Notes under the pieces: model-generated
The model's input: only the letters and a program-made list of their open reading frames with translations
What the model was told of the DNA's origin: nothing
Database searches by the model: none
In this document: positions 15,667 to 24,411 of the stretch, one piece after another
How positions within the stretch are numbered: position 1 is the stretch's first letter
Layout: each line of letters begins with the position of its first letter
Source: Eubacterium_G segne
Lineage (GTDB): Bacteria > Bacillota > Clostridia > Lachnospirales > Lachnospiraceae
NCBI RefSeq assembly: GCF_014287775.1
Contig: NZ_JACOOZ010000009.1
Span: 80,065-144,064 of the forward strand
DNA length: 64,000 bases
Direction: 5' to 3'
Made by a program: the position numbers and the translations under genes

Positions 15667-17964
15667 ATGGCAAAAGTAGCAGATAAATATTTTAAAGCAG
15701 ACGAATGGAAAGTAATTGAAGAAGGATTCAATCCGGATTACGGAGAAGTTTCAGAATCTATATTTTCTCTTGGAAATGAATACTTAGGAGCAAGAGGATA
15801 TTTTGATGAAGGATATTCAGGAAGCAAACTTATTGGAAGTTATTTCAACGGAATATATGAAATGACAAAACCTGAATATGGTCATTATAAGGGAATAGCA
15901 GATTTTACTGAATTTATGGTAAACTCAGTAGACTGGTTATATACAAGAATTGAAATTGATGGGGAACAGTTAGATTTAGCCACATCAGAATTTGAAGATT
16001 TTGTTAGGGAAATTGATATGAAGACAGGCATTCTTACAAGAAGCTTTGTTTGGAAAACAAAATCAGGAAAGAGACTTGCAGTTAAATTTGAAAGATTTGT
16101 TTCAATGACTCAGGTTAAGAGAACAACACAGAAAATTACTATTAAACCAATTGGATTTAGTGGAGAAATATATATAACATCAGGTCTTGATTTCTCACAG
16201 ATACATAGAAATGAAAGAAAGAATTTATGGGATTGCAAGCCTGGAACAATAGAAAAGGGCGAAGATATTTTTATGGGTATTGACGGAACTACTATCAATA
16301 CCAAATTAAAGGTATATTCAAGCTGCAAAGTTAATGCAGAATATGAAAGCCTTGAAGAAGTTAACGAAGAGAAAATTGTCGCAGTTAAGTTAAAAGCTAA
16401 TCTTGAGGATGGTAAGGATTATGTTCTTACTAAGGTTACAAATAATGTCACATTAAGAGATGACGGAGATTTGGCTGTATATGATAAAGAAGTTGAGGCT
16501 GTAAAATCTGAAACAGAAACTGCATGCACATTGTATGACAAGTTAGAAAAAGAAAATATTGACTGGTGGAAGAAAGTATGGGACAGCTCAGATATAACTA
16601 TAGCAAATGATCCTGAAAACCAGCAGGGTATCCGTTTCTGTATTTTCCAGATGTATCAGACATATCATGGTGCAGTGGAAGGTACTAATATTGGAGCAAA
16701 AGGCTTAACAGGTGAAGCTTATAATGGTAATGCTTTCTGGGATACAGAAACATATTGTTTGCCATTCTTTATATTCAACAATCAGGAAGCAGCAAGAAAC
16801 TTACTTTATTTCCGTTATAAAACTTTGGATGAAGCAAGAAAGAGAGCAGAAGTTCTTGATTGTAAGGGAGCATTCTATCCAATCGCTACTATTAGTGGTA
16901 GAGAGTGCTGTAATTTATGGCAGCATGCAAGCTTACAGCTTCAGGCATCTACAGCAGTAGCTTACGGTGTATGGTTCTACGAAAAGATGTTTGATGACAA
17001 GGATTTCCTTAAGAAATACGGTCTTGAAATGCTCATAGAAATCTCAAGAATGCTTGCTACAAGAGGTGATTTCAACAGAGAAGGGAAATATGGTTACTAT
17101 TGTGTAATGGGACCTGATGAATTCCAAATGATGGTACATAACAACTCATACACAAACTATATGGCAAAATTCACATTGGAATACACTCTTGACAAAATAA
17201 ATGAAATCAAGTCAGAAGATCCGGATGCTTACAAGAAGGTTGCTGAGAAGGTAGCTTTTGATGAAAGCGAAATGGATACATGGAAGAACATTAAGGATAA
17301 CATGATTTTGCTTTATGATGATAAAACAAAATTGTTTGAACAGCATGATGGTTTCTTTAAATTACCACACTTAGATGTTGATTCAATTCCAATTAGTGAC
17401 TTCCCATTATATGACAACTGGTCATATGATAGAATTTACAGAAATGATATGATTAAACAGCCTGACGTATTAATGTTTATGTTGTTGTTTATTTCAAAGT
17501 TCTCACAGGAACAGTTAAAGGCAAACTATGAGTATTATGAACCATGTTGTATACATGAAAGCTCATTATCACCTTCAGTACATTCAATTTTGGCATCACA
17601 GCTTAAGAAGGATGATGAGGCATATGATTTCTTTGGATTTGCAACAAGATTAGATTTAGACAACTACAACAGAAACACAAATCAGGGAATCCATACAACA
17701 AGTATTGCGGCAGCATGGATGAATATTGTATACGGTTTCGGTGGACTTAGAAGTGACGGCGAAAAGTTAAGCGTTGCACCATCAATTCCAAAGAACTGGG
17801 GCGGATATTCATTTAACATCAGCTACAAGGGTGTTGTAATTGAAATTAAGGTAGACAAGGAAAATGTATACATTAAGACAAAGGGCGACGGCGTTGTTGA
17901 ACTTAATGTATATGGCAAAAATGTTGAAATAAATAGCGAAGGCTATAAGTGTGAAGTAGAATAA
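15667..17964 (+). CDS. GH65 family disaccharide phosphorylase (GPDEF type)
   Basis: Cytoplasmic phosphorylase of 765 residues. GH65 enzymes split alpha-glucobioses with phosphate and invert, releasing beta-glucose-1-phosphate. A GH65 N-terminal beta-sandwich spans about residues 10-270. An (alpha/alpha)6 barrel has NAFWDTETYCLPFF near 355-368 and GPDEF with the expected general acid E485. A C-terminal beta domain (about 690-765) ends it. After the catalytic Glu the sequence reads FQ, where the neighbouring GH65 has YH, so the acceptor sites must differ. It lies in the importer operon and starts after GGAGTGGAATT. The substrate (nigerose, kojibiose, maltose, trehalose or another) is not decidable from motifs; nigerose fits the GH87-like enzyme. 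Confidence 0.88.
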   Translation: MAKVADKYFKADEWKVIEEGFNPDYGEVSESIFSLGNEYLGARGYFDEGYSGSKLIGSYFNGIYEMTKPEYGHYKGIADFTEFMVNSVDWLYTRIEIDGEQLDLATSEFEDFVREIDMKTGILTRSFVWKTKSGKRLAVKFERFVSMTQVKRTTQKITIKPIGFSGEIYITSGLDFSQIHRNERKNLWDCKPGTIEKGEDIFMGIDGTTINTKLKVYSSCKVNAEYESLEEVNEEKIVAVKLKANLEDGKDYVLTKVTNNVTLRDDGDLAVYDKEVEAVKSETETACTLYDKLEKENIDWWKKVWDSSDITIANDPENQQGIRFCIFQMYQTYHGAVEGTNIGAKGLTGEAYNGNAFWDTETYCLPFFIFNNQEAARNLLYFRYKTLDEARKRAEVLDCKGAFYPIATISGRECCNLWQHASLQLQASTAVAYGVWFYEKMFDDKDFLKKYGLEMLIEISRMLATRGDFNREGKYGYYCVMGPDEFQMMVHNNSYTNYMAKFTLEYTLDKINEIKSEDPDAYKKVAEKVAFDESEMDTWKNIKDNMILLYDDKTKLFEQHDGFFKLPHLDVDSIPISDFPLYDNWSYDRIYRNDMIKQPDVLMFMLLFISKFSQEQLKANYEYYEPCCIHESSLSPSVHSILASQLKKDDEAYDFFGFATRLDLDNYNRNTNQGIHTTSIAAAWMNIVYGFGGLRSDGEKLSVAPSIPKNWGGYSFNISYKGVVIEIKVDKENVYIKTKGDGVVELNVYGKNVEINSEGYKCEVE

Positions 17965-17965
17965 A

Positions 17966-20149
17966 ATGATTGATTGGAAATTAAAAGAAGAAGGATTTGA
18001 CAAAGAAAAAATATCGTACCTGGGAAATAAGTTTTTAACAGGTAACGGATATATGGGAGTAAGAGGAACCCTTGCTGAATATGGTAAGGAAAATCTCGCA
18101 GCCATCAACCTTGCCGGTATTTATGATAAGGTGGGAGATGGCTGGAGGGAGCCTCTTAACGCTCCAAATGGTTTTTATACATATCTCGTTGTTGACGGTG
18201 AAGTTTTAAAATTACCTGATGTTAATCCGGAAGTTCATTACACAGAACTTGATTACAGAAATGGTATTTTCACCAGACATTCAGAATGGGATACGGCAAG
18301 AGGAAAAATCACCTTTGACAGCGAAAGATTTGTCAGCATGAGTGATGTACATTTAGGTGGAATGAAGTTTAAGGTTACTGCTGATTTTCATGCTGATGTA
18401 GAAGTTGTGTATGGTATAGACGGTGATGTGTGGGATATCAACGGACCACATTATGACAAACTTGAATATATCGAAAATGATGTTATCGGCATTATTGGAA
18501 CAACTCACGAAAAAGGATATAAAGTAGCTGTATGTGGTGGAGATAAGACAAGTTTCCCTTGCGAAAAGAAGATTAATGTTCATGATAAGAAGGTTCTTAA
18601 GAGCATTAATTTTGTAACAGATATTAACAAAGAATATGTTATAGAGCGTTTCTTTGGAGTATATACAAGTAAGGATTGCGAAAATTGTGTTGAGGAAGCA
18701 TCAAAAGAAGTGACTGTAGCTTTAAGAAACGGTTATGAAGATGCCATAGAGAAGCACAAGGATAAATGGAACAGTCTTTGGGAAAACTCACAGGTAATTG
18801 TAGAAGGTGATGATAAGGCAATGGAAGCTCTTAATTATTCACTTTATCATTTACATTGTATAGCTCCAAGACACACTGACAGCCTTTCAATAGCTGCAAG
18901 AGGACTTTCAGGACAGACATATAAGGGAGCTGTTTTCTGGGATACGGAAATGTTTATTTTAGATTTTTTCCTTATGACAGAGCCTAAGGTTGCAAAGAGT
19001 CTTATGAAATACAGAATAGATTCTCTTAGCGGTGCAAAGGAAAAGGCAAAGAGCTATGGCTTAGATGGTGCCTTTTATGCATGGGAAAGTCAGGAAGGCG
19101 GATTTGACGCATGTTCTGATTACAATGTTGTAGATGTATTTACAAAGCGTCCTATGAGAACATTTTTCAAAGATAAGCAGGTGCATATTTCATCAGCAGT
19201 TGTTTACGGTATTGGAAAATACTTAAAGACAACAGGAGATACATCTATTTTATCAGAAGGTGGTGCTCATACAATTATTGAATGTGCATTGTTCTACTAC
19301 AGCCTTTTACTTAAGAGAGCTGTCAGGGACTACTATGAGATACATGATGTAATCGGACCTGATGAATATCATGAGAGAGTAAATAATAATGGTTACACAA
19401 ACAGAATGGCAAAATATACCTTTGAAGAAGCTGTAAACGTTATTAATTTAAAGGATGAATTATCAGAAGAAGAGCAGGAAATCTTAAGTCAGTATGATTT
19501 AGATGACCTGAAAAATAAATTTACTGATGCTGCAGAGAATTTATTTATCCCTCAGCCAAACGAAAATGGTGTTATACCACAGTTTGACGGATATTTTGAT
19601 TTAGAAGATGCAAGCATTGATGAAGTAAGAAGCAGATTATTAGACCCTAAAGAATATTGGGGCGGTGCATATGGTGTAGCCAGCCATACCCAGGTAATCA
19701 AACAGGCAGATGTTGTTACATGGCTTAATATGTTCTCAAAGGAATTTGACTTAGATACAATGTTAAAGAATTTGGAATATTATGAGACAAGAACTGAACA
19801 TGGTTCTTCTCTTAGCGCATGTATGTATGCATTGTTAGCATGCAAGTGCAACAGACCTGATAAGGCATATGACTTCTTTATGAAGTCAGCTTCAGCAGAT
19901 ATAAAGCAGGGTGGTAAAGAATGGGCCGGTTTGGTTTATATCGGTGGAACACATCCGGCAGCCGCAGGAGGTGCTTATATGGTAGCACTTCAGGGATTTG
20001 GAGGCTTAAGCTTTGATGGAGATGAAATCATTGTAAAACCAAATCTTCCGGAAAGCTGGAACAGATTATGCTTCAGAGTTAATTACAATAATAGATTATA
20101 TGAGATTGATATTAACGAAGCAGGAGTCACAAAAAAAGAATTAAGTTAA
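17966..20149 (+). CDS. GH65 family disaccharide phosphorylase (GPDEYH type)
   Basis: Second GH65 protein, 727 residues, starting one base after the stop of the first, so translation is coupled. It has the same fold order: N-terminal sandwich, barrel with GAVFWDTEMFILDFF, the catalytic segment GPDEYHE with E467, phosphate-site residues near TRTEHGSSLS, and a short C-terminal domain. Its active-site residues follow the common maltose/kojibiose/nigerose-phosphorylase pattern, unlike the first paralogue. Two different phosphorylases would let the cell process two linkages or chain lengths. The product feeds the beta-phosphoglucomutase at 21375. The exact substrate is unknown. Confidence 0.88.
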   Translation: MIDWKLKEEGFDKEKISYLGNKFLTGNGYMGVRGTLAEYGKENLAAINLAGIYDKVGDGWREPLNAPNGFYTYLVVDGEVLKLPDVNPEVHYTELDYRNGIFTRHSEWDTARGKITFDSERFVSMSDVHLGGMKFKVTADFHADVEVVYGIDGDVWDINGPHYDKLEYIENDVIGIIGTTHEKGYKVAVCGGDKTSFPCEKKINVHDKKVLKSINFVTDINKEYVIERFFGVYTSKDCENCVEEASKEVTVALRNGYEDAIEKHKDKWNSLWENSQVIVEGDDKAMEALNYSLYHLHCIAPRHTDSLSIAARGLSGQTYKGAVFWDTEMFILDFFLMTEPKVAKSLMKYRIDSLSGAKEKAKSYGLDGAFYAWESQEGGFDACSDYNVVDVFTKRPMRTFFKDKQVHISSAVVYGIGKYLKTTGDTSILSEGGAHTIIECALFYYSLLLKRAVRDYYEIHDVIGPDEYHERVNNNGYTNRMAKYTFEEAVNVINLKDELSEEEQEILSQYDLDDLKNKFTDAAENLFIPQPNENGVIPQFDGYFDLEDASIDEVRSRLLDPKEYWGGAYGVASHTQVIKQADVVTWLNMFSKEFDLDTMLKNLEYYETRTEHGSSLSACMYALLACKCNRPDKAYDFFMKSASADIKQGGKEWAGLVYIGGTHPAAAGGAYMVALQGFGGLSFDGDEIIVKPNLPESWNRLCFRVNYNNRLYEIDINEAGVTKKELS

Positions 20150-20150
20150 T

Positions 20151-20185
20151 AAAAAAGCATTAGAGGTTTTATAATCTCTAATGCT
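20151..20185. terminator. Bidirectional terminator between the GH65 gene and lacI
   Basis: Perfect arms AGCATTAGAG and CTCTAATGCT with a 10-base loop. An A-run on the left serves the minus strand. It ends the importer-phosphorylase operon and the convergent regulator gene. Confidence 0.8.
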
Positions 20186-20194
20186 ATTGAACGA

Positions 20195-21208
20195 TTAGGA
20201 GATAGTCCTAACACTGTTACGTTCCGTGATAGATGTGTGAAGTAAAACTTCATATTGTTTTGGTTTCTTATGTTCAAGAAGCTGTAGCATGAAGTCCACT
20301 GCTATACGACCTTTAAGGTCCATGTCCTGATGGATGGATGTAAGTGGTGGCTCGATGATGTTGCAAATGCTTAAATCATCGAAACCAACGACGGATACCT
20401 GTTCAGGAATTTTGATTTTAAGCTTATGGAGGTTAGCAATAATGCTACCGGCAAGGGTATCGGCAGTTGTAACAACACCTGTTATCTCAGGATGAGATGC
20501 CAAGGTTTTTGCAATTGCACGGGTTCCTTTTAAGTCCATGCCACATTCGAATACCAGTGATTCATCAAATGGAATACCGGCTTCGGTAAGGGCTGCCTTA
20601 TAACCAAGGAAACGTTCCATAAGAACACCACCGTCTTTTATGTGAAGTGAAGCAAAGGCAATCTTTTTATGACCGTTTTGAATGAGATACTTAGTGGATG
20701 AATTACTTCCACCAAAGTCATCAAGACCTACATTACAGATTCCTTTGTGATGTACATAACTATCAACTAAAACGATTGGTATTTTTAAAGTGCTGATTTC
20801 ATCAAAGAATTCATCCTTAAAAATACCTGCAAGGAAGAGACCATCAATATCCCATGTGTGGAGAAAAGCCTGAAGCTGTTCGGCAGTTTCAACGGTGCGA
20901 AGCATGAGATAATATCCGTTTTCACGGAGAACATGTTCTAATATTCCAATAAACTTTGAGAGGAATGGGTCTTCCATAAAATTAGAGCCTTTATCAGTTA
21001 CTATATGGTTTACGAAACCGATAACTTTTGAGGATCTTGAAACAAGAGAACGGGCAGACATATTTGGGACATACCCAAGTTCTTCAATAGCTGTGTTAAT
21101 TCTGGCAACAGTGTCGGCTGAAACGCGACCGGATTTGCCATTAATAACATTTGATACGGTTGTTGGGCTTACCCCTACAACCTGGGCAATATCTTTTATT
21201 GTAACCAT
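20195..21208 (-). CDS. LacI/GalR-family transcriptional repressor
   Basis: Regulator of 337 residues. The N-terminal helix-turn-helix and hinge (TIKDIAQVVGVSPTTVSNVI, then the ARSLVSR hinge) bind DNA, and a periplasmic-binding-protein-like core (about 60-337) binds the inducer. The gene splits the carbohydrate cluster and is transcribed toward the phosphorylases. Its likely targets are the identical 14-bp operators at 12060 and 26168 and a related 19-bp palindrome 35 bases upstream of its own start, which implies autoregulation. The inducer is probably the imported oligosaccharide or a product of it. An RBS-like GAAAGGACTTAG precedes the start. Confidence 0.9.
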   Translation of the reverse strand: MVTIKDIAQVVGVSPTTVSNVINGKSGRVSADTVARINTAIEELGYVPNMSARSLVSRSSKVIGFVNHIVTDKGSNFMEDPFLSKFIGILEHVLRENGYYLMLRTVETAEQLQAFLHTWDIDGLFLAGIFKDEFFDEISTLKIPIVLVDSYVHHKGICNVGLDDFGGSNSSTKYLIQNGHKKIAFASLHIKDGGVLMERFLGYKAALTEAGIPFDESLVFECGMDLKGTRAIAKTLASHPEITGVVTTADTLAGSIIANLHKLKIKIPEQVSVVGFDDLSICNIIEPPLTSIHQDMDLKGRIAVDFMLQLLEHKKPKQYEVLLHTSITERNSVRTIS

Positions 21209-21242
21209 AGTTTATCTAAGTCCTTTCTATAAAATAACGATA

Positions 21243-21261
21243 TTTTACGTTTAACGTAAAA
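21243..21261. promoter_or_regulatory. LacI-type operator variant near the lacI gene
   Basis: TTTTACGTTTAACGTAAAA is a perfect 19-base palindrome around a central T and shares the TTTAACG core with the operators at 12060 and 26168. It lies between lacI and the divergent pgmB operon and could control both. The spacing of its half-sites differs by one base from the 14-bp sites. Confidence 0.6.
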
Positions 21262-21374
21262 CCATAAGTAAATTCTAGCATTAATAGAAGGATTTTAAAA
21301 TAGTAAAAATTTATAATTTAGTATACATTTTTTTTATAGTTATAACCAAAAAATGATATAAAAAGGAGGAAAAA

Positions 21375-22019
21375 ATGCAGGGAGTAATATTTGATTTAGA
21401 CGGAGTGCTTGTTTCTACAGATGAATTACATTATCAGGCATGGAAAAAACTTGCAGATGAACTTGGAATCACAGATTTCAACAGAGAGGACAATGTAAGA
21501 CAAAGAGGAGTAAGCAGAATGGCATCTCTTGAGGTTGTACTTGAAAAGGGTGACAAAGAATATTCCGAAGAAGAGAAAGTTGAGATGGCAGAAAGAAAGA
21601 ATGACTATTACAAGGAAATGTTACAGTCATTAGATGACAGCGCAGTATTGCCTGGAGCGTTTGACACATTGAAAATGCTTAGAGATAGAGGTATACTTAC
21701 AGCTGTTGGTTCTGCAAGTAAAAACGCACCATTAATACTTGAAAAGACAGGTTTATTACCACTTATTGACAAAATAAGCTGCGGACTTGATGTAACGAAG
21801 TCAAAACCTGATCCTGAAGTATTTTTAGTAGCTGCATCTAAGTTGGAACTTACACCGGAAAATTGCCTTGTAGTTGAAGATGCAAAAGCAGGAATTGATG
21901 CTGCAAAAGCAGGAGGCATGAAATCTCTTGGTGTAGGACCTTTCCATGATGAACTTGGAGCAGACTTTCATTCAAGAACACTGGCAACAGTAGATAATTG
22001 GGAGGAAATATTATGCTAA
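21375..22019 (+). CDS. pgmB: Beta-phosphoglucomutase
   Basis: A 214-residue HAD-superfamily mutase that converts beta-glucose-1-phosphate to glucose-6-phosphate. The nucleophile and acid are in FDLDGVLVSTDELHY (D8 and D10), typical of PgmB. The later motifs GSASKN and VVEDAKAGIDAAKAGG complete the active site. It is the obligate partner of inverting GH65 phosphorylases, which supports their assignment. It starts after AAAAGGAGG and overlaps the beta-helix gene by 7 bases. Confidence 0.92.
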   Translation: MQGVIFDLDGVLVSTDELHYQAWKKLADELGITDFNREDNVRQRGVSRMASLEVVLEKGDKEYSEEEKVEMAERKNDYYKEMLQSLDDSAVLPGAFDTLKMLRDRGILTAVGSASKNAPLILEKTGLLPLIDKISCGLDVTKSKPDPEVFLVAASKLELTPENCLVVEDAKAGIDAAKAGGMKSLGVGPFHDELGADFHSRTLATVDNWEEILC

Positions 22020-23620
22020 AAGAAAACAATAGCACGGAAACAAAAACAGACAAGCCTATTGGTGGAAAAGCCGGATTTATAATAGGCTGCGTGATAATTT
22101 ACTGGTTAGCACTTGGCATTGTGTGGGGCTGTGTAAGCCTTCCGGGTGCAATTGATAAAATGTCACAAAAAAGTGAAATAAAGAACAGCAAAGTAGTTCT
22201 TTATGATGGACCTAAGTCATTAAAAGATGCAACAGCAGAAGATTTGTCGGTTGTATCAGAAGCAGAAAGAGATATGTCTTTAAAGCATTGTACAGATACT
22301 AAGGTAACTGTAAACGGAAATGACTGTTATGTATATGATACAAACGTAAACAACACACATGCATGGGTTGGATCATATATGCCGAAATTATCAAGAACTC
22401 CAATAACATATTTTGATTTTGAAGGTACAGTTGAAATTACCGTAAAGGCTGAAAATATTGATATTAAGTCAGTAACAGTAAGACCACTTAAATATGATAT
22501 TAAGCCTGAAATCAATACTAAGGATCATACAGTAACATTCCGTGTAAACACACCGGATACATATACTGTAGAATTTAACAACAGCACTCAGAGAGCAGTA
22601 CATATTTTTGCTAATGAGTTAGAAAATCCTGAAGATATTCCTGATGCAAAGGATGATGATGTATTCTACATCGGACCTGGTGAATGGAATATTGAAAACA
22701 TGGTATTATCAGATAACCAGACATTATACATTTCAGGTGGTGCCGTAGTTCATGGTATTGCAAATGCAAACTTTGCAAAGAATGTTACAGTTTGCGGACG
22801 TGGTATTATTGATAATTCAAACCTTGAAGGATGGAAAGGCAGATCAGCCAGCGTTCCACTTAAGTTTGATAACTGCCAGGATGTAACAATTGATGGTATC
22901 ATTTCATTAAACTCAAATGCATGGTGCCTTCAGGTTTACAACACAATCGGTGCTGACATTAACAATGTTAAGATACTTACAGCAAGACCAAATGGCGACG
23001 GAATGTCAATCCAGTCAACAAAGAGTGCAAAAATCACAAACTCATTTGTTCGTGCATGGGATGATGCTTTAGTTGTAAAGAATTATGATGAAAACTCAGC
23101 AAACATCAGCTTCAAGAACATTCAGGTTTGGACAGACCTTGCACAGTCAATGGAAATTGGATACGAAACAAACAAAGGTCAGAACGAAAAATCAACAATT
23201 ACAAATGTTTCATTTGAAGATATAACAATTTTACATAACTTCCATAAGCCGGCATTATCAATTCATAACGCCGATGATGCAGCTGTATCAGATATTAAAT
23301 ATAAGAACATTGTAGTAGAAGATGCAGAAATGGGAAGAGGAGACGGAACAACAGATCTTATCGATTTCTCAATTGTTAAGAATGATAACTGGTCTTCAAC
23401 ACAGGAAAGAGGAACAATTTCTAACGTAACTATTGATGGATTTAAGGTATTAGATGGTGCTAAGACTTTAATGGTTAAGTTCAAAGGTTATGATGCTGAA
23501 CACAACATTTCAGATGTAACAATTAAGGGATTGAACATTAAGGGTGAAAGCATTACAAATGATTCAAAATGTGTAAGCATTGATGCTAATACAACATCAA
23601 ATATCAAGATAGAAAAGTAG
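22013..23620 (+). CDS. Membrane-anchored GH28-like right-handed beta-helix glycosidase
   Basis: A 535-residue protein with one N-terminal membrane helix (about 24-45) and an outside domain. An N-terminal beta region (about 60-205) is followed by a parallel beta-helix (about 210-530). Three Asp match the GH28 catalytic spacing: D329 in NGDG, and D350/D351 in WDD. The GH28 histidine motif (GHG) is replaced by AQS near 380 and the RIK motif is lost, so pectin hydrolysis is doubtful. In an operon with pgmB and alpha-glucan phosphorylases it may cut an alpha-glucan, as the clan relative GH49 (dextranase/isopullulanase) does. ATG 22013 is chosen because GGGAGG precedes it by 8 bases; an in-frame start at 21998 overlaps that site. 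Confidence 0.7.
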   Translation: MLKENNSTETKTDKPIGGKAGFIIGCVIIYWLALGIVWGCVSLPGAIDKMSQKSEIKNSKVVLYDGPKSLKDATAEDLSVVSEAERDMSLKHCTDTKVTVNGNDCYVYDTNVNNTHAWVGSYMPKLSRTPITYFDFEGTVEITVKAENIDIKSVTVRPLKYDIKPEINTKDHTVTFRVNTPDTYTVEFNNSTQRAVHIFANELENPEDIPDAKDDDVFYIGPGEWNIENMVLSDNQTLYISGGAVVHGIANANFAKNVTVCGRGIIDNSNLEGWKGRSASVPLKFDNCQDVTIDGIISLNSNAWCLQVYNTIGADINNVKILTARPNGDGMSIQSTKSAKITNSFVRAWDDALVVKNYDENSANISFKNIQVWTDLAQSMEIGYETNKGQNEKSTITNVSFEDITILHNFHKPALSIHNADDAAVSDIKYKNIVVEDAEMGRGDGTTDLIDFSIVKNDNWSSTQERGTISNVTIDGFKVLDGAKTLMVKFKGYDAEHNISDVTIKGLNIKGESITNDSKCVSIDANTTSNIKIEK

Positions 23621-23630
23621 GAGGTGCCAC

Positions 23631-24251
23631 ATGAAGAAAAAAGGAATAATATTAATGGCAGTGCTTTTAGTAGTATTTGTCGGATTGGCTATAGCAGTTA
23701 AATCAGCTGATTCTTCTACAAAAATGGACAAAAAGAATCTAACTGTAGTTACAGCACCGGATCAGAAGGAAGCACAGGAAAATGAACAGTTCACAGTTCC
23801 TGAATATAAATCAGCAGAAGTAAAAGGTGAAAACGTTGCTTTAAAGGGTAAAGCAAGTGCAAACGGATACACAGATGTTTACACACCTGTTTACGCAAAT
23901 GATGGTGATAGAGATACAACATCATATTGGGAAGGTGCAGGAAAAGGTGATGACGAAATCACAATTGATTTAAAGAAAGTCTACAATGTTCATACAGTAA
24001 GACTTGCAGTTAACCCGGCTACAATCTGGGGTGCAAGAAAGCAGACGCTTTCAATTAGCGTAAGTGAAGATGGAAAAGACTATAAAGAAATAGTTGCATC
24101 AAAGGAATATGAATTTGATCCTAAGGCAGGAAACGAAGTAACAATTCCGTTTGATGAAGTTAAGGCACAGTATGTTCGTGTAACAATTACAAAGAACACA
24201 GGTGCAAAGGGTGGACAGCTCGCAGAGTTCGAAATCTATTCTAATGATTAA
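23631..24251 (+). CDS. Membrane-anchored F5/8 type C (discoidin-like) carbohydrate-binding protein
   Basis: A 206-residue protein: one N-terminal membrane anchor (about 5-25), a charged stalk (about 26-65), then a single F5/8C or CBM32-like jelly roll (about 66-206). The segment NVALKGKASANG, the DGDRDTTSYWEG loop and the terminal LAEFEIYSND are typical. It is co-transcribed with the beta-helix enzyme (10-base gap, GGAGGTGCC site). It may hold the polysaccharide near the anchored enzyme. It has no catalytic domain and its glycan target is unknown. Confidence 0.75.
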   Translation: MKKKGIILMAVLLVVFVGLAIAVKSADSSTKMDKKNLTVVTAPDQKEAQENEQFTVPEYKSAEVKGENVALKGKASANGYTDVYTPVYANDGDRDTTSYWEGAGKGDDEITIDLKKVYNVHTVRLAVNPATIWGARKQTLSISVSEDGKDYKEIVASKEYEFDPKAGNEVTIPFDEVKAQYVRVTITKNTGAKGGQLAEFEIYSND

Positions 24252-24285
24252 CTGGTATTAAAGTTAATACTTGCCACATAAAAAT

Positions 24286-24338
24286 GCTCATACCATTTGA
24301 ATTTCTCTCATTCGTTTAGGTGGTATGGGCGTTTTTTT
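24286..24338 (+). terminator. Terminator after the pgmB operon
   Basis: Arms GCTCATACCA and TGGTATGGGC pair with one G-T across a 25-base loop, followed by a run of seven T. It ends the pgmB-enzyme-CBM transcript before the convergent sortase gene. Confidence 0.75.
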
Positions 24339-24411
24339 ATGGATAAAAATAAGCATTTCAAACATACAAAAAGCGGCTGGTAATAAACCAACCGCCAATG
24401 TAGCATCAATA

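Noticed and set aside
22013..23620. Calling the anchored beta-helix protein a polygalacturonase
   Set aside because: Two of the four GH28 motifs are missing and the operon is built for beta-glucose-1-phosphate metabolism.
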